Positions 35,876 through 46,853 of a stretch of DNA of 64,000 nt are shown piece after piece; the stretch's first letter is position 1, and each line of letters opens with the position of its first letter. The DNA is from Tubiluchus corallicola. Lineage: Eukaryota > Priapulida > Priapulimorpha > Priapulimorphida > Tubiluchidae. The notes under the pieces are model-generated. The model was not told where the DNA came from. It ran no database searches and saw nothing but the letters and a program-made list of their open reading frames with translations. The position numbers and the translations under genes were made by a program. The DNA is taken from contig JAQGDQ010000010.1 of NCBI GenBank assembly GCA_030141605.1, positions 1,303,501-1,367,500 on the forward strand, written 5' to 3'.

Positions 35876-38016
35876 AGTGTTTCTCCCTTGTGTATTTATC
35901 TGCTGAGCTTTTGTGTGTTTTCTACGTGTTTGCATCCTTTTTATGTGTTAATAATCTCCCATAAACATATAAAAATGTGCTCAGTAGTATAGTAATCCTT
36001 GTGATCATTTTCTGTTTTTTCTTCTTTTTATGTCACCTGAAGACTACATTGTACCTTTTCTTTCTTGTCCTTGTTTTTTCATTGTGGATTTTTATTCGCT
36101 ACTGGTATCTCCCATTTCTTATCCTCTACTCAGAAAACGGAAGTTAACAATAGTTGAGGGCACTGCTATTTTTTCAGGAAAATAATGGTACGCTACCCTC
36201 AGCTATATAAGGTGGCATTTTGTATTTTTGTATGGTAGGCGTTATGTTACACACAAACATTAACGTTATTCGGAAGTAACGTTGAACAATAGTAATTTTG
36301 TATAGTAATAACGTAAATCAGTAAGCCTATGTTATGGTCTGTGAAATGAAAAGCACATTCTATAACCACGCTTACCTAATTTATTTCAATTAGAATGGCA
36401 TAATTGCTCGATATAGTATAACATTTCAGTATCTTCTTTTTACAGTACATCATTTTGTCAGTACAAAATGGTCAGCATTTGCAGCTAAGCTTTACATTAC
36501 ATTTACATTAGTTCCACATTTATCTGCTGTCTTTGTATTATGTACTACATGCAGATCTAACATGCATAAAATTCCTTTCTTTCTTCTTTTTACAATCTCA
36601 GTAAGTTCTATATTGCCTGTCACGTTTGCAAAATCGCAAGACAACAAAGTACTACGGTTCTTTTGACTGTATGCTTTTTCTAACCAATCCCTACTTTCTT
36701 AAATGCTTATCATGAATGCAAAGTTTACTCTAGTGTATTCTAAACTACGTAAATATACTCTGGTCTAGCTCTGACGTACTTACTTTGTATGTTGCTGACG
36801 TAGATGGTAATGATGAATTGATTGATACACAGGAAAAAACTTTATTTTGCCTGTTAAAGATATTTGAAAACTAATTTCACACACACCTACTACTATATGG
36901 GTACCGACGTGATTAGTCCTTGAAAAAAAGTCTGTATAGCCCCTGGGAACTGGCTCTGTATGCTGTCTGCCAAGCCGACTTTATGTTTGCTCGGCAAATT
37001 TCCATTACACTTCCATAGCAAGGATAAACCGTGGCCAAGGTCGTGGCCCTGCATATAATACCTTCCGCCAGTGTTGTGTATAAATTTGTAGTTTAATAAT
37101 AATATTGCTACATGGACCTTGCTTGAAGCATCACATAACAGTCAAAAATGGAATATTTACTATGTGCCGTAACGGGAATGTAAACGATAACTTAGAGACA
37201 ATTAATGTGTTACGACACCTTTATTATAAATTCGTGTTGGATTTAGGTTCAATTAATTAGAATTACTATAATAGGCACTTGGCGATAAAAGGAATAGCTG
37301 TGACATGTAATTTCACAGCTTTCTTTAAGTTGCGTTGTAACGGCATTATTTAGGCTTAAGCAGCCCCAGATCAGGGCTCCTGAAGGAGTAACGTAATAGA
37401 AAAACAGGCTCTAAAACGAACATCGGGGATTTAAAAACACCCATATGATGATTCTTATTCTTGTTAATATTTGCTTATGTTAGGCATCGAGTTTCCTTAG
37501 GCATTCACAGAAACACAGAAGGCTAGGGCCATTGTTGGGTAAACGTCTGGGATAGGATTTCAGATAATGGTTTGGTGAACGATGACCTCGGTATAGGGTC
37601 GAGGATACAGGACATCAGTCAGCTCTAGTGGCTTGCTGACTGCTGACCTGTCAACTACTAATTCTACCCACCCAATGATCTGTGGTGCGCGCACTTTCCA
37701 TGTAGTGTCTACAAGGAATAGAAAATAGGCTGTGATTTCCGCTTTCAGTTATAACAGAACAAAGTTCACATGAGCAGCGCAGCTCACAAAATATTGAGCT
37801 GTAATTCTGACGCGTTGATTTAGTAATACTACAGGTTGACATAAAGTACAAGTTTAGTAAAACTACACGACGAACAGTATTTTGTATGAAAAGAATGATC
37901 AAATATTGCAATCACGCTACTGTAACGGCACTATAACAAGTTTGTACGCAATCAACTCTCAATATCACTTGCGAAGCTATTCTTGATGTTGATTAGCGAT
38001 TGACATATCATAGTTG

Positions 38017-39314
38017 ATGGCGTCAGTTGTTCCGATTATACTGCTTATTAGCATCCTGGGAATAATATTTTTGGCTTCGCGTAACACCTCGAGCTATCAA
38101 TGGCGTCGAAGTCAGGATGCTGCCGCTTTCCGTGTTGTCTGGAATTCTCCTAGTCTAGAATGCAAGCATAAGTATGGCATTGACATCGAGGCTTTACTCA
38201 GACGTCATCAGATCTCGGTGAATGACAATCAGAGCTTCGCAGGTGATGAGGTCACGCTGTTCTATCACCTTGGTTTGTTTCCTTATTACAAGAACGGGAT
38301 AGCCGTTAATGGAGGAATTCCACAGGTATTTTTAGAATAAGTGCACTTTCATTAATAATAAGCTTGTGAGTCGTGAGAAATGATGACAAGTTTATAAATG
38401 TAGACTTCGTTTCAAGTGACGTCACCAATGACTTATGTGGTATGCCAAGATGTTAATAGCCAGTGAACCATCTCAGTGTGGACAGGTTTTTCGGTGCACG
38501 TCCCGGGGAAAGGGTAATTAGTAGTGAGTACCTACTGTATTAGATCTTGATTTGTTTATCTTTAGTTTGATTGTGCCTCGTATTTATTTTTCTTCCATGT
38601 CTGGTAAACAACACTATGTCTAAGAAGTTTTCAACAATTTGAAGGTTTGTTGTTTAAACTTATGACATGATTTAGGTTTAATTTATCTGAAAAACAGCTA
38701 CGCTCTAGTGATTAACTACAGTTTTGCTGTATGAGAGTCTGTCTTTGAAAGTATTTTTAATTTTGATCCAAAAGGGAGCGCATCACCCTGATTGATTTTG
38801 AATAATATCCTTTTGATCATCACAAATTTGTTCATTAAATTTTGATCGTTTCTATAGACAAAAATAGGTGTTTTTGGAGTGTGTCTTTTTGTGAACGTTT
38901 AAAAAGTATTTAAATAGTAAAAAATATCATGAACATGTCACACTTTGCTTGCTAAACCCAAAAACAGCAACTCCAGGCTGACACTTAAAATCCCACTCGT
39001 GATTCGAACCCACATCTTTTGCCTCAAGGTACGCCCTATAGAGGAACCTAGGGCCAACTCATTCAGTTTATAAATTACTATCATCTGTGTCCTACTACCT
39101 CACCGCTCGGCTAGTAGTGCTAGTTTGGGAATTGTTGGAGTAAATCTGGTTTAAATAAAGTACAAAAAACCATCAAATAAACCCGTAATTCATTAACATG
39201 AAAGCTTGTAAAGAGCTACATAGTGATGGTGCTGGTGATGCTGAAAGAGGAGGAGGAGAAGAAGGATGACGATGACGACGATGACGACGATGGTGACAAC
39301 GACGACGCCGACGG

Positions 39315-39348
<34 letters not shown>

Positions 39349-42300
39349 AGTGATGGTGATGGTGATGGTGATGGTGATGGTGATGGTGATGGTGATGATG
39401 GATGTAGTCGATTATGGTTACGATGACACTGGTGGCGGTAATAGTGGTTGGCGGTGGCGATGGTGATGGTGAACAGCTAAGGGTGGGCGTGCTAAATAGA
39501 AATTAAATGATGAAACTGATTCGAGTAATTTCCAAGAATGTTGGTTGTAGTAATATACCACGAGAATATGTAGAAGAGGAAATTGTTGTTTATCCGATAT
39601 TATAATATAGGTCTCAGAAACTATGATCGATAAAATAAGAGGTATAACGACATGTAAAAGGCGTATGATTATGAGGGAAAGGTGATGGAAATAACAAGAA
39701 ATTTCGGATGCATTTCGGGTGGCCAACTGCTGGTAGGAAAAAGGTTTATCTTAATAGTAAGGTGTTTATGTTAAGTGAAAATGGTAATAGACGATGACAT
39801 TTAAGAGTTTGGGACTGTCTTTTTCAAAAAGAAGGTGATACTGTGTTGATTGAAGTAAATAGTACATTTTCGAGCAACAATTAGTGAATTTCACTTTATG
39901 CAAGAAATCGCTCTTAGTGAAGTGAAAAAAACATTGAAGGGAATTACAAAAGGAAAGACGTGTGGTAGCGATCAAATAGCTGGTGAATTTCTGACTAAGC
40001 GGAAACCCCAAGAGTCTTTGTATAAGGCCCTGAATAATATCCTGATTTTTAAATGTATACTTTCTTTGTGGAAAAGTGATTTGGTTAGTGTTATTCATAA
40101 AAGAGACGACGTTGAAATACATAGTGGAAAATTATAGACCATATGACAATAACTTTTATTGAGAATTTTGAAAGACTGATTGGTTAGTGCAATGGAACAT
40201 AACAATGTGGTATCTATTATGTAAAATGGGTTTCGTTCAAATAAAAGATTAAAAGATAATTGCGTCATAATTCCTCTGCTTAAGGAAATAGCTCAAAACA
40301 GAAAGGTCTGTTAGACTTGGAAAACACACACAGAAAGCACATTTGGAAAAGAAATAAATTATGGCGAGTATTGGAGCGACTGGGATTTGAGAAAATCTGT
40401 AGAATTTTGGAAAAAGTGGTACCCAGAGTCTGAAATTGAGTTGCCTTGGAGCGGTATAAAATGTAAGAAAACTGAGTTACAGCAGTGGTACAATAAGGTG
40501 ACCCAATGTCGCCTGCTTTTTGCTTTGTGCTTGAGTTACTGGATGATACATGGTTAGTTAACCAAGACTTTTCTTTGAAAGTTGAGTAACGGCAAAAGCA
40601 AGTATAGCAACTTTGGAAATAAATGTTTAGATGGAAGGTGGCTGAACAGGATAGATATTGTGGATGAGGTTTAGAGTAGCACACTTTTGAACATATTTTT
40701 GTTACGTCATATTTTTTATGGAAGTGAGAATGGAAAGGTTGTTTGAGAAGGTGTTTCAGATGACGAAGCATGTAAGTTTCAAAATTGCTTCAAATTGCTG
40801 CTTATTGTTTCAAAATATTGTTACTTATTGTTTCTAGACACTGAACTGAATTGATTCTTTTACAGCTAGGAAATCTGACAGGCCATCTTCGGAAGTTAGA
40901 TAACGATGTTCATAGTGTAATTCCACGAAGATATTACGACGGACTAGCAGTGATCGATTTCGAATCTTGGAGGCCATTGTGGGATCTAAACTTTGACGCG
41001 TTGGCAATTTATCGAAAACATTCTATTGATCTGGTAAGCGAAAAACGTTTTTATTTATTTTAAGATTTTACATACTGTAATTAAAGTGGATTGATGATTT
41101 TAACGATGCTGGCAATGATGCTGTGCTGTTGGTGTTAATGTTGTTTGTGTTGTAATCGTCGTCATCATCATCATCATCATTGTCGTTATCATCATGATCA
41201 CTATGTGGTGTGGTGGGTTTAGTTAACTGGGTCTGGTGTGGTGTGGGTGTTGTGCTGTGAGTGGAACGGTGGGTTGGTGTGGTGTGGCGTGGTGTGGAGT
41301 GGGTAATGTAATGTGGGTGGTGTGGGGGTGGATGTGGTATGGTTTGTCATTGTGGGCTTATCTGCAAAATTTTTTTAGGTGTCGTCATAGTCGTCGTCAT
41401 CATCATCGCCATCATCATCGTCATCATCACCATCATGATCACCAATTGATGTGGTGGGTTTGGTGTGGTGTTGTGTTGTGTTGCAGTATAGTATGGGAGG
41501 TGTGGTGCGGTGTGATGTGGTGTGGGTTGTTGTTGTGAGTTTATGCGCAAAATTGTTTTGCGGGGTTTCGCTACTACTTTAATTAAAGTGGGTTGCCAGA
41601 TTTTTTTTGAAGGGGCAGTCTCGCTTTTCCTGCTACCTTATATATATGGGCAATTGCATGGTTAGTAACGTTGCATTTGAAGGATGTTCTCATATTTTTA
41701 ATAACAGCCATTTCTTTATCTATTGATATTAAGTCTCACTCTTGTTACAATACATCAATCTAGTGTAGACCTAGAATAGAGAAAAAAATGAAAACATTTC
41801 ATGAAATAATTAAGAAGAAATTAATGAGCATCTTTGAATGAAAAGTTTCCTAAAATGTAATATGCTTCAAAGGTATTAACATCTCTTCATCACTTCTACC
41901 TTTAAGGGTAATATGCAAGCCAAATATCTTTACTCATTATAACTGTCTCAAAATTAGAGACGAAAATCCTGGTTAATAACTTTACAGTTTGTCCATCTGA
42001 CCATCTCGACACACTGACCATTTCAACCAGTGTATAAGAAAAATTCACTCATATAATGGTTAGTAACGTTTACAGCTTGGTTAGTGACGCTACATAGTTA
42101 GTAACGTTACACATTTTGACTGCTAATATTTTTAATTTCTATCATGATTAGTGATACTTGTTTTCATATTTTAACTAGTCATTGCACACAGTAGCAAAAT
42201 TTGAAGCAATGTGGAGATTTTATATTCTCAGGAGGTAAATAAATTCACTTTTCGGTTAGTAACGTTACGTGGCTTGCAGAGGTTGGGAAAATGCAACTAT

Positions 42301-42628
42301 ATTGGTATTTTCAAGACGTATCTGTCAACTTTGCCAATATAAATCCATGAAGACATTACGCTGCCTATATGAATTTGATATTTCTGATTGGAATGCATTA
42401 TTTGTTTTGAATATATAGCTTCTTTACCATTATACAGATTTTACCAATGAAATTTAGCATGAAAGTACACTCATTCAAAAGTGAATTCAGTATCTAAAGC
42501 TAACCACATACCCTGACAAATAACTTTTCCCTGAAACTTCAATATGCCTTTTACTAAGTCAAACACAAAAATTATGGAAAAAACAAAATTGAAATTTTAG
42601 ATTCATGCCTCTCTAATTGTGGAATTGC

Positions 42629-42674
<46 letters not shown>

Positions 42675-42705
42675 GCACACGCACGCACGCACGCACGCAC
42701 GCACA

Positions 42706-42748
<43 letters not shown>

Positions 42749-45700
42749 ACACACACACACACACACTAACACATTTAGTTTTTGAATCATATATATGTAT
42801 GCATATTAGGTTTTGCATATTTTATTGCCGTTTGTAAACTGTATTAGCCGTTTAATTATCTATGTTTTTTCTATGTAGGCAATTCACCGTTTATTAATAT
42901 GTGAAATGCACACTGATGTTTTGGGCATTATCTGATAGTTTGTGTAATTGCCTATAAAGGACACATACCTGCAAACAAAATTGTCCGAGGTTTCCTAATT
43001 TTAACCGGAAATAGATTTTGCGATTGGTTACGTGACCAGTCTAATTCAGGTGAAACGAAGCGCTCAGATGACAAAACCACGCCTGTGTTCAATCTTTGAG
43101 TACTGTTTTGTATGTAGCAATATGATAAGGTACTTTGCATTTAAGTAATGTTTCTCTCATCAAGAAAGCTGAGAGATGTAAGCCTTTTTACTTTTCATAA
43201 AATATTGTCATCTAGTTTCAGTATTGTTTAATTTTCCAAATAGCGCAATTAGTTTTAAAATCTTATGTTAAACGCGGCAAACGTACTTACAATTTAATTC
43301 TTTGTTTTCAAATAAAACGTTATAAAGCTACTAAAATCTAACTCAGGACTTTTGGATCTATTTTGGCATTAAAAGTAGTGCAAAAATAATTGCCAATTCT
43401 GATACACTCTGCAATTTACTCCCTAAAACAAACGATGATCTCGATTATGTACCTTTTCTGAGCACAGATAATCAATTATAAAGTGTTACTATAGTTAAAG
43501 CAATTTCGTTACGTAGACGTTAACCGAAAGTTGCAGGCTGCGTAGTGCTTTAGCACCCACTTTAGTTTGATATTATTACTATTATAGCCAATAGTTTTGT
43601 GATTTTTTCCAACTAACTGATATATCGATTTTATCAGGAGGATGCCTCTGCTTCCGGTTAACAAGTAAATCATCAATTTTAGGTTAGGAAAGAACATCCG
43701 GACTGGAATAAGACAATAGTTGAAGCAGAAGCTAAGCTACAATTTGAATCGGCAGCTAGGTATTTTAAAACTGCATAATAAATATACTATAATTAGTTTT
43801 AATTTAGTTTCTAGTGTTATTAAATGCAATGTAAACGGCCAACAATTTGAAACATGCGTTGTGGTGTTCTTAAAGTTTGAATCAGACCTTGTCAGTTGTT
43901 TGCTTGGAAGAATAACGTTAGTAAGATTAGAATGTAACGATCTCAGATTTTGCCAGATCAGGTAAAACCATATCAAGTTGGGTCAACTCTGGTCAGAGCA
44001 AGTTAAATGATTATAGTTCAGTTCAAGAACAATGAGAACAGAGGTCACTACAACAGCACTACTTGGTCAGACAACCCAGATTGTTTTAGCATGTGCGGTT
44101 TCGCGTCTACTTAATTTGTGTTAGTACTGTGTTAACTTTGTTGTCACTGCTTGCATCTGTGATTTGATTTAACAGGGCCTTCTTTACATCTACACTGGAA
44201 TTTGCTAAATTACATCGTCCGCAAGGAAAATGGGGTTTTTATGGATTTCCAGACTGTCACAATCACAAGGGAGAAAAATTCTGCAACCGAAATATAATAG
44301 AACTTGACAATAAGTAAGTGTTTTGAATAATATGGTCTAATAATACCACTACATCAGAACTGAATAAAATTTCTGCAGGAAAAGTGAACTAGTTGCACAC
44401 ACTGCATATGTTACGTATAACATTTATGTATATTCCTTTATTTTGAAAACATTGTAATGGCTGCGATATTGTACTCTGTTGTGCTATTATTAATAACCAT
44501 GAACGTTTTTTGCTTTGTCAAGGTTACATTGGTTATTCGATAAAAGCTCCATGTTAAATCCGTCTGTCTATCTGGGGTTGGACTTGAACTCTACAGAAAG
44601 AGGTTACGTGGTTTATGCTGTGATGCAAGAATCTATTCGAGTGTCACAGAACACAGAGAAATTCGATCAGTCCGTCGTTTATCCATATATGATGTACTAT
44701 TACAGGAAAAATATTGACACAAATCTCAGAGAGGTGCAGTGCCAATTAAAGATAACCTTCGTGTAGTCTTTCCATTCATTTATTCACTCATTCACTCACT
44801 CACTCACTCACTCACTCACTCACTCACTCACTCACTCATTTATTTGACTAATTATTTACGCGTCAACAATTTTATCAGTCTTCTTTTATTTCTAAATACA
44901 TTCAATTCCTATAGGTTGATTTGGCTAACACCATCGGACAGGCTGCATTATTTGGACTAGATGGAATTGTCATTTGGGGCAGCAGTGGCGCGGTAAATAC
45001 ACTCCATAGGTGCGAGGTCCTCGCAGATTACATAGCGGAAACTTTAGGTCCATTTGCCAAGTACGTCATTACTTCAGCCCAGGCATGCAGTTTAAAGATT
45101 TGCAGCGGACATGGAAGGCACGTCTGATAATTATTTAAATTATGCATATCACCTAAAAGCCATGACACGATTTTTTAAACCAATTATTGACATGAGCTTT
45201 ATCCAATGTACTGCAAAACTATTGTCCAGTTTAATAATAGGCGCAGCAATGAAGCTCAGAATTTACTTACTGATATGACATCTATTCAGGTCTCAGGCAT
45301 CACTTCACAGTGTTGCCAGTGACCTTTTGTGCGTAGTCTTCAACGTTGTAGATTGAACAATGATATTTAAAATGTTTTATTGGGTAATCACAATTACAAA
45401 TTACACAATACACACACCGATTATAAAGATACAATTACACACATATACAGCGCTACAAAAAACCTATACCGCGTTATCCGTGTAAAGGGTGTTTCTTAGT
45501 TGTTCATATCTACATCAGTGCAAGAGCAAATGTGTTTCCGTCTTTTATTTCTTGTTTTTTCAATGAACAATGTGTGAACAATGAACACAATATTTTATAG
45601 CTCTATTAGATAGCCGTAACAGCCTATTTAACCCATTATTTTTATTCTGCTGTTGGATGAAATGTTTTCCTTTTGATAATTTTAGGTGTAGATTACGAAC

Positions 45701-45893
45701 CGACGTTCCCCAATTGTTGGGCAAGCCTACGCCAGAATTGTTGCATTTTGTCTACAAGCATCAAAAACGGATTTTGAGTGGTTTAAAACATCCTTCGCGT
45801 ACATGGTTGGGACATGATAATCAGGATGTCGCTTGCAGATGTTACGTGAGATGGACGGGTGATGACTGTCACATACCAAAACAGACAAATTGA
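38017..45893 (+). CDS. hyaluronidase (glycoside hydrolase family 56), seven exons
   Basis: Hydrolyses hyaluronan and related glycosaminoglycans at the cell surface or outside the cell. Exons are 38017-38325, 40866-41033, 43683-43759, 44176-44313, 44523-44733, 44915-45117 and 45686-45893. The phases close to 1314 nt, 437 residues, in the normal range. Residues 5-22 form a signal peptide or anchor. The catalytic pair is in VIDFESWRPLW (Asp134, Glu136). Other GH56 marks are RPQGKWGFYGFPDCHNHKG and GIVIWGSSG, and the end is EGF-like (CSGHGRC, CRCYVRWTGDDC). Introns 1-5 are GT-AG, although the exon 5 donor (GAG|GTGCAG) is weak. Intron 6 must use a GC donor (AAG|GCACGT) to keep the EGF cysteine; an in-frame GT donor lies 57 nt upstream. 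Intron 1 contains a LINE relic, a tRNA-like repeat and trinucleotide repeats. Venom or gamete roles are known in the family, but nothing here indicates them. Confidence 0.94.
38985..39120 (-). repeat. tRNA-like A-box/B-box pair, probable SINE head
   Basis: The minus strand has TAGCCGAGCGGTGAGG (39113-39098), a good Leu/Ser-type A box, and GGGTTCGAATC (39011-39001), a perfect B box. They lie about 86 nt apart, too far for a working tRNA, so I call a tRNA-derived SINE or decayed tRNA. A and T loops beyond the boxes do not fold into a clean cloverleaf by eye. Confidence 0.5.
39245..39402. repeat. (GAT/GAC)n and (GGTGAT)n tract
   Basis: Trinucleotide GAC/GAT units pass into a hexanucleotide GGTGAT array. 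The acidic and methionine-rich open frames across it are repeat artefacts. It lies in intron 1 of the hyaluronidase. Confidence 0.9.
39840..40600 (+). mobile_element. degraded LINE fragment in hyaluronidase intron 1
   Basis: The plus-strand frame at 39898-40137 reads EVKKTLKGITKGKTCGSDQI then LWKSDLVSVIHKRDDVEI, the start of a non-LTR RT domain. Further on, past many stops, AFCF/LLFAL-like block 4 and SYWMIHG remains lie at about 40510-40555. It is dead and in the same strand as the host gene. Confidence 0.7.
41160..41545. repeat. (ATC)n and GTGTGG-rich low-complexity tracts
   Basis: Two (CATCAT)n tracts (41160-41205, 41390-41445) alternate with two TGGTGTGG-rich tracts (41205-41345, 41450-41535), each pair introduced by similar text (GATGTGGTGGGTTT), suggesting a local duplication of about 235-240 bp. 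Confidence 0.75.
41643..42636. mobile_element. inverted-repeat element with repeated GTTAGTAACGTTAC motifs
   Basis: The ends TATATGGGCAATTGCA and TGGAATTGCCCATATA form a terminal inverted repeat of about 13 bp bordered by TA repeats. Inside, GGTTAGTAACGTT-type motifs occur at about 41659, 42057, 42079, 42097 and 42256; their core GTAACGTTAC is a palindrome. No transposase. It is in intron 2 of the hyaluronidase. Confidence 0.6.
42630..42770. repeat. (TA)n-(CGCA)n-(CA)n compound microsatellite
   Basis: (TA)n at 42630-42674, then ACGC units, then (AC)n to 42768. Open frames on both strands are repeat artefacts. Confidence 0.92.
44781..44838. repeat. (CTCA)n microsatellite in hyaluronidase intron 5
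   Basis: About twelve CTCA units directly downstream of the weak exon 5 donor, in a short 181-bp intron. Confidence 0.9.
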
Positions 45894-46853
45894 TTTCACT
45901 GGAAGATTTTTGTCATGAAAACAGCCGTCTTTGATGTGAGAGCTTTTCTTCTATTTAATCTGAATTATTGACAGCGGTGATGACAGTAAGGGTGGTGGCG
46001 TCATAAATTGGTGTTACGTCAATCACACGTTTACTTTTTGCTGCACGCCAACTAATTAATGCACGCAATTTTTACCTACTGATTTGGCTTATATTGGAGT
46101 CTGGGCCTTTGAGTTTTCAAAGTCAGAGTTTGAGTCACGGAGAAACTTCTCTCCGAGTTTTGCGGCTATTTGTATTTTGATCATTCATTGACACATGCGC
46201 TTAGCCTTTGTTAGTTGATGGATTCCTATAATCTATGATTCTTAATCTAACGTCATTGCTAAATTCCGGCTTTAAATATTTTTTGCAAATTTTGTAGCTA
46301 TTTTATATTTTGATCATTCATTTTCGAAATATGCTGCTGACACAGGCATTCAGGTTTTGTTAGTACATGGACTCCTATAGATTAATATTCTTTAACCTAA
46401 CAACACTGTTTAGTTCCGGTTTTAAACAAGTTTTTACAAATTTAATCAACAATGACACATAATTAGCAGTTCTGAGTAAAAAACAAGCAAAATTCATTTG
46501 TCTTGCACGTATGCACAATTTTATTAATTACACACTTTTAACATTAAATTTGACGTAATGGCTTTTCTTTTGTAGCCTATAGTTAACGTAACGTGTCGCG
46601 TCCAGTTAATATACAGAAGTCCACGGTTAGTTCACGAATCCAAATTCCTTACACACCTAAAATGATTTGCGTAAACGACAAAAGTTCTTCAAGATAAAAT
46701 GATTTTTTGTTAGCTGTTACCTATCCAAAGACTGGCCTGGTCATAAACGGGATTGAAGTAAAAATGTTGAAGTCAGAAAACCTTTATTACGTCGTTTAAT
46801 TAGAAATGTTTCATCATAGCCCAGTTTCGAATCAATTGCTAACTTTTATAAGC
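45894..46853. other. space between convergent hyaluronidase and LRR genes
   Basis: About 960 bp holding both 3' ends. Two related 190-bp segments (46115-46275 and about 46290-46430) share TATTTTGATCATTCATT and TTTGTTAG-T--ATGGA-TCCTATA. No other gene is seen. Confidence 0.45.

Larger units (their letters stand above)
34503..38016. other. divergent intergenic region between the P450 and hyaluronidase
   Basis: About 3.5 kb separates two head-to-head genes and should contain both promoters. It also holds two strong hairpins (35165-35335, 35588-35875). I saw no supportable exon; the short open frames here lack family features. Confidence 0.5.

Noticed and set aside
38985-39120. A functional tRNA-Ser or tRNA-Leu gene
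   Set aside because: The A and B boxes are about 86 nt apart and no cloverleaf or acceptor stem could be drawn.
39223-39466. Acidic and Met/Thr-rich open frames
   Set aside because: They are translations of GAT/GAC and GGTGAT simple repeats within an intron.
42572-42837. Cys-Val and Tyr-Ile rich open frames on both strands
   Set aside because: They are translations of (CA)n and (TA)n microsatellite sequence.
44734-44766. Extension of hyaluronidase exon 5 to the stop at 44766
   Set aside because: It would truncate the protein before the conserved GIVIWGSSG region, whereas splicing at the weak donor to 44915 keeps frame and family sequence.
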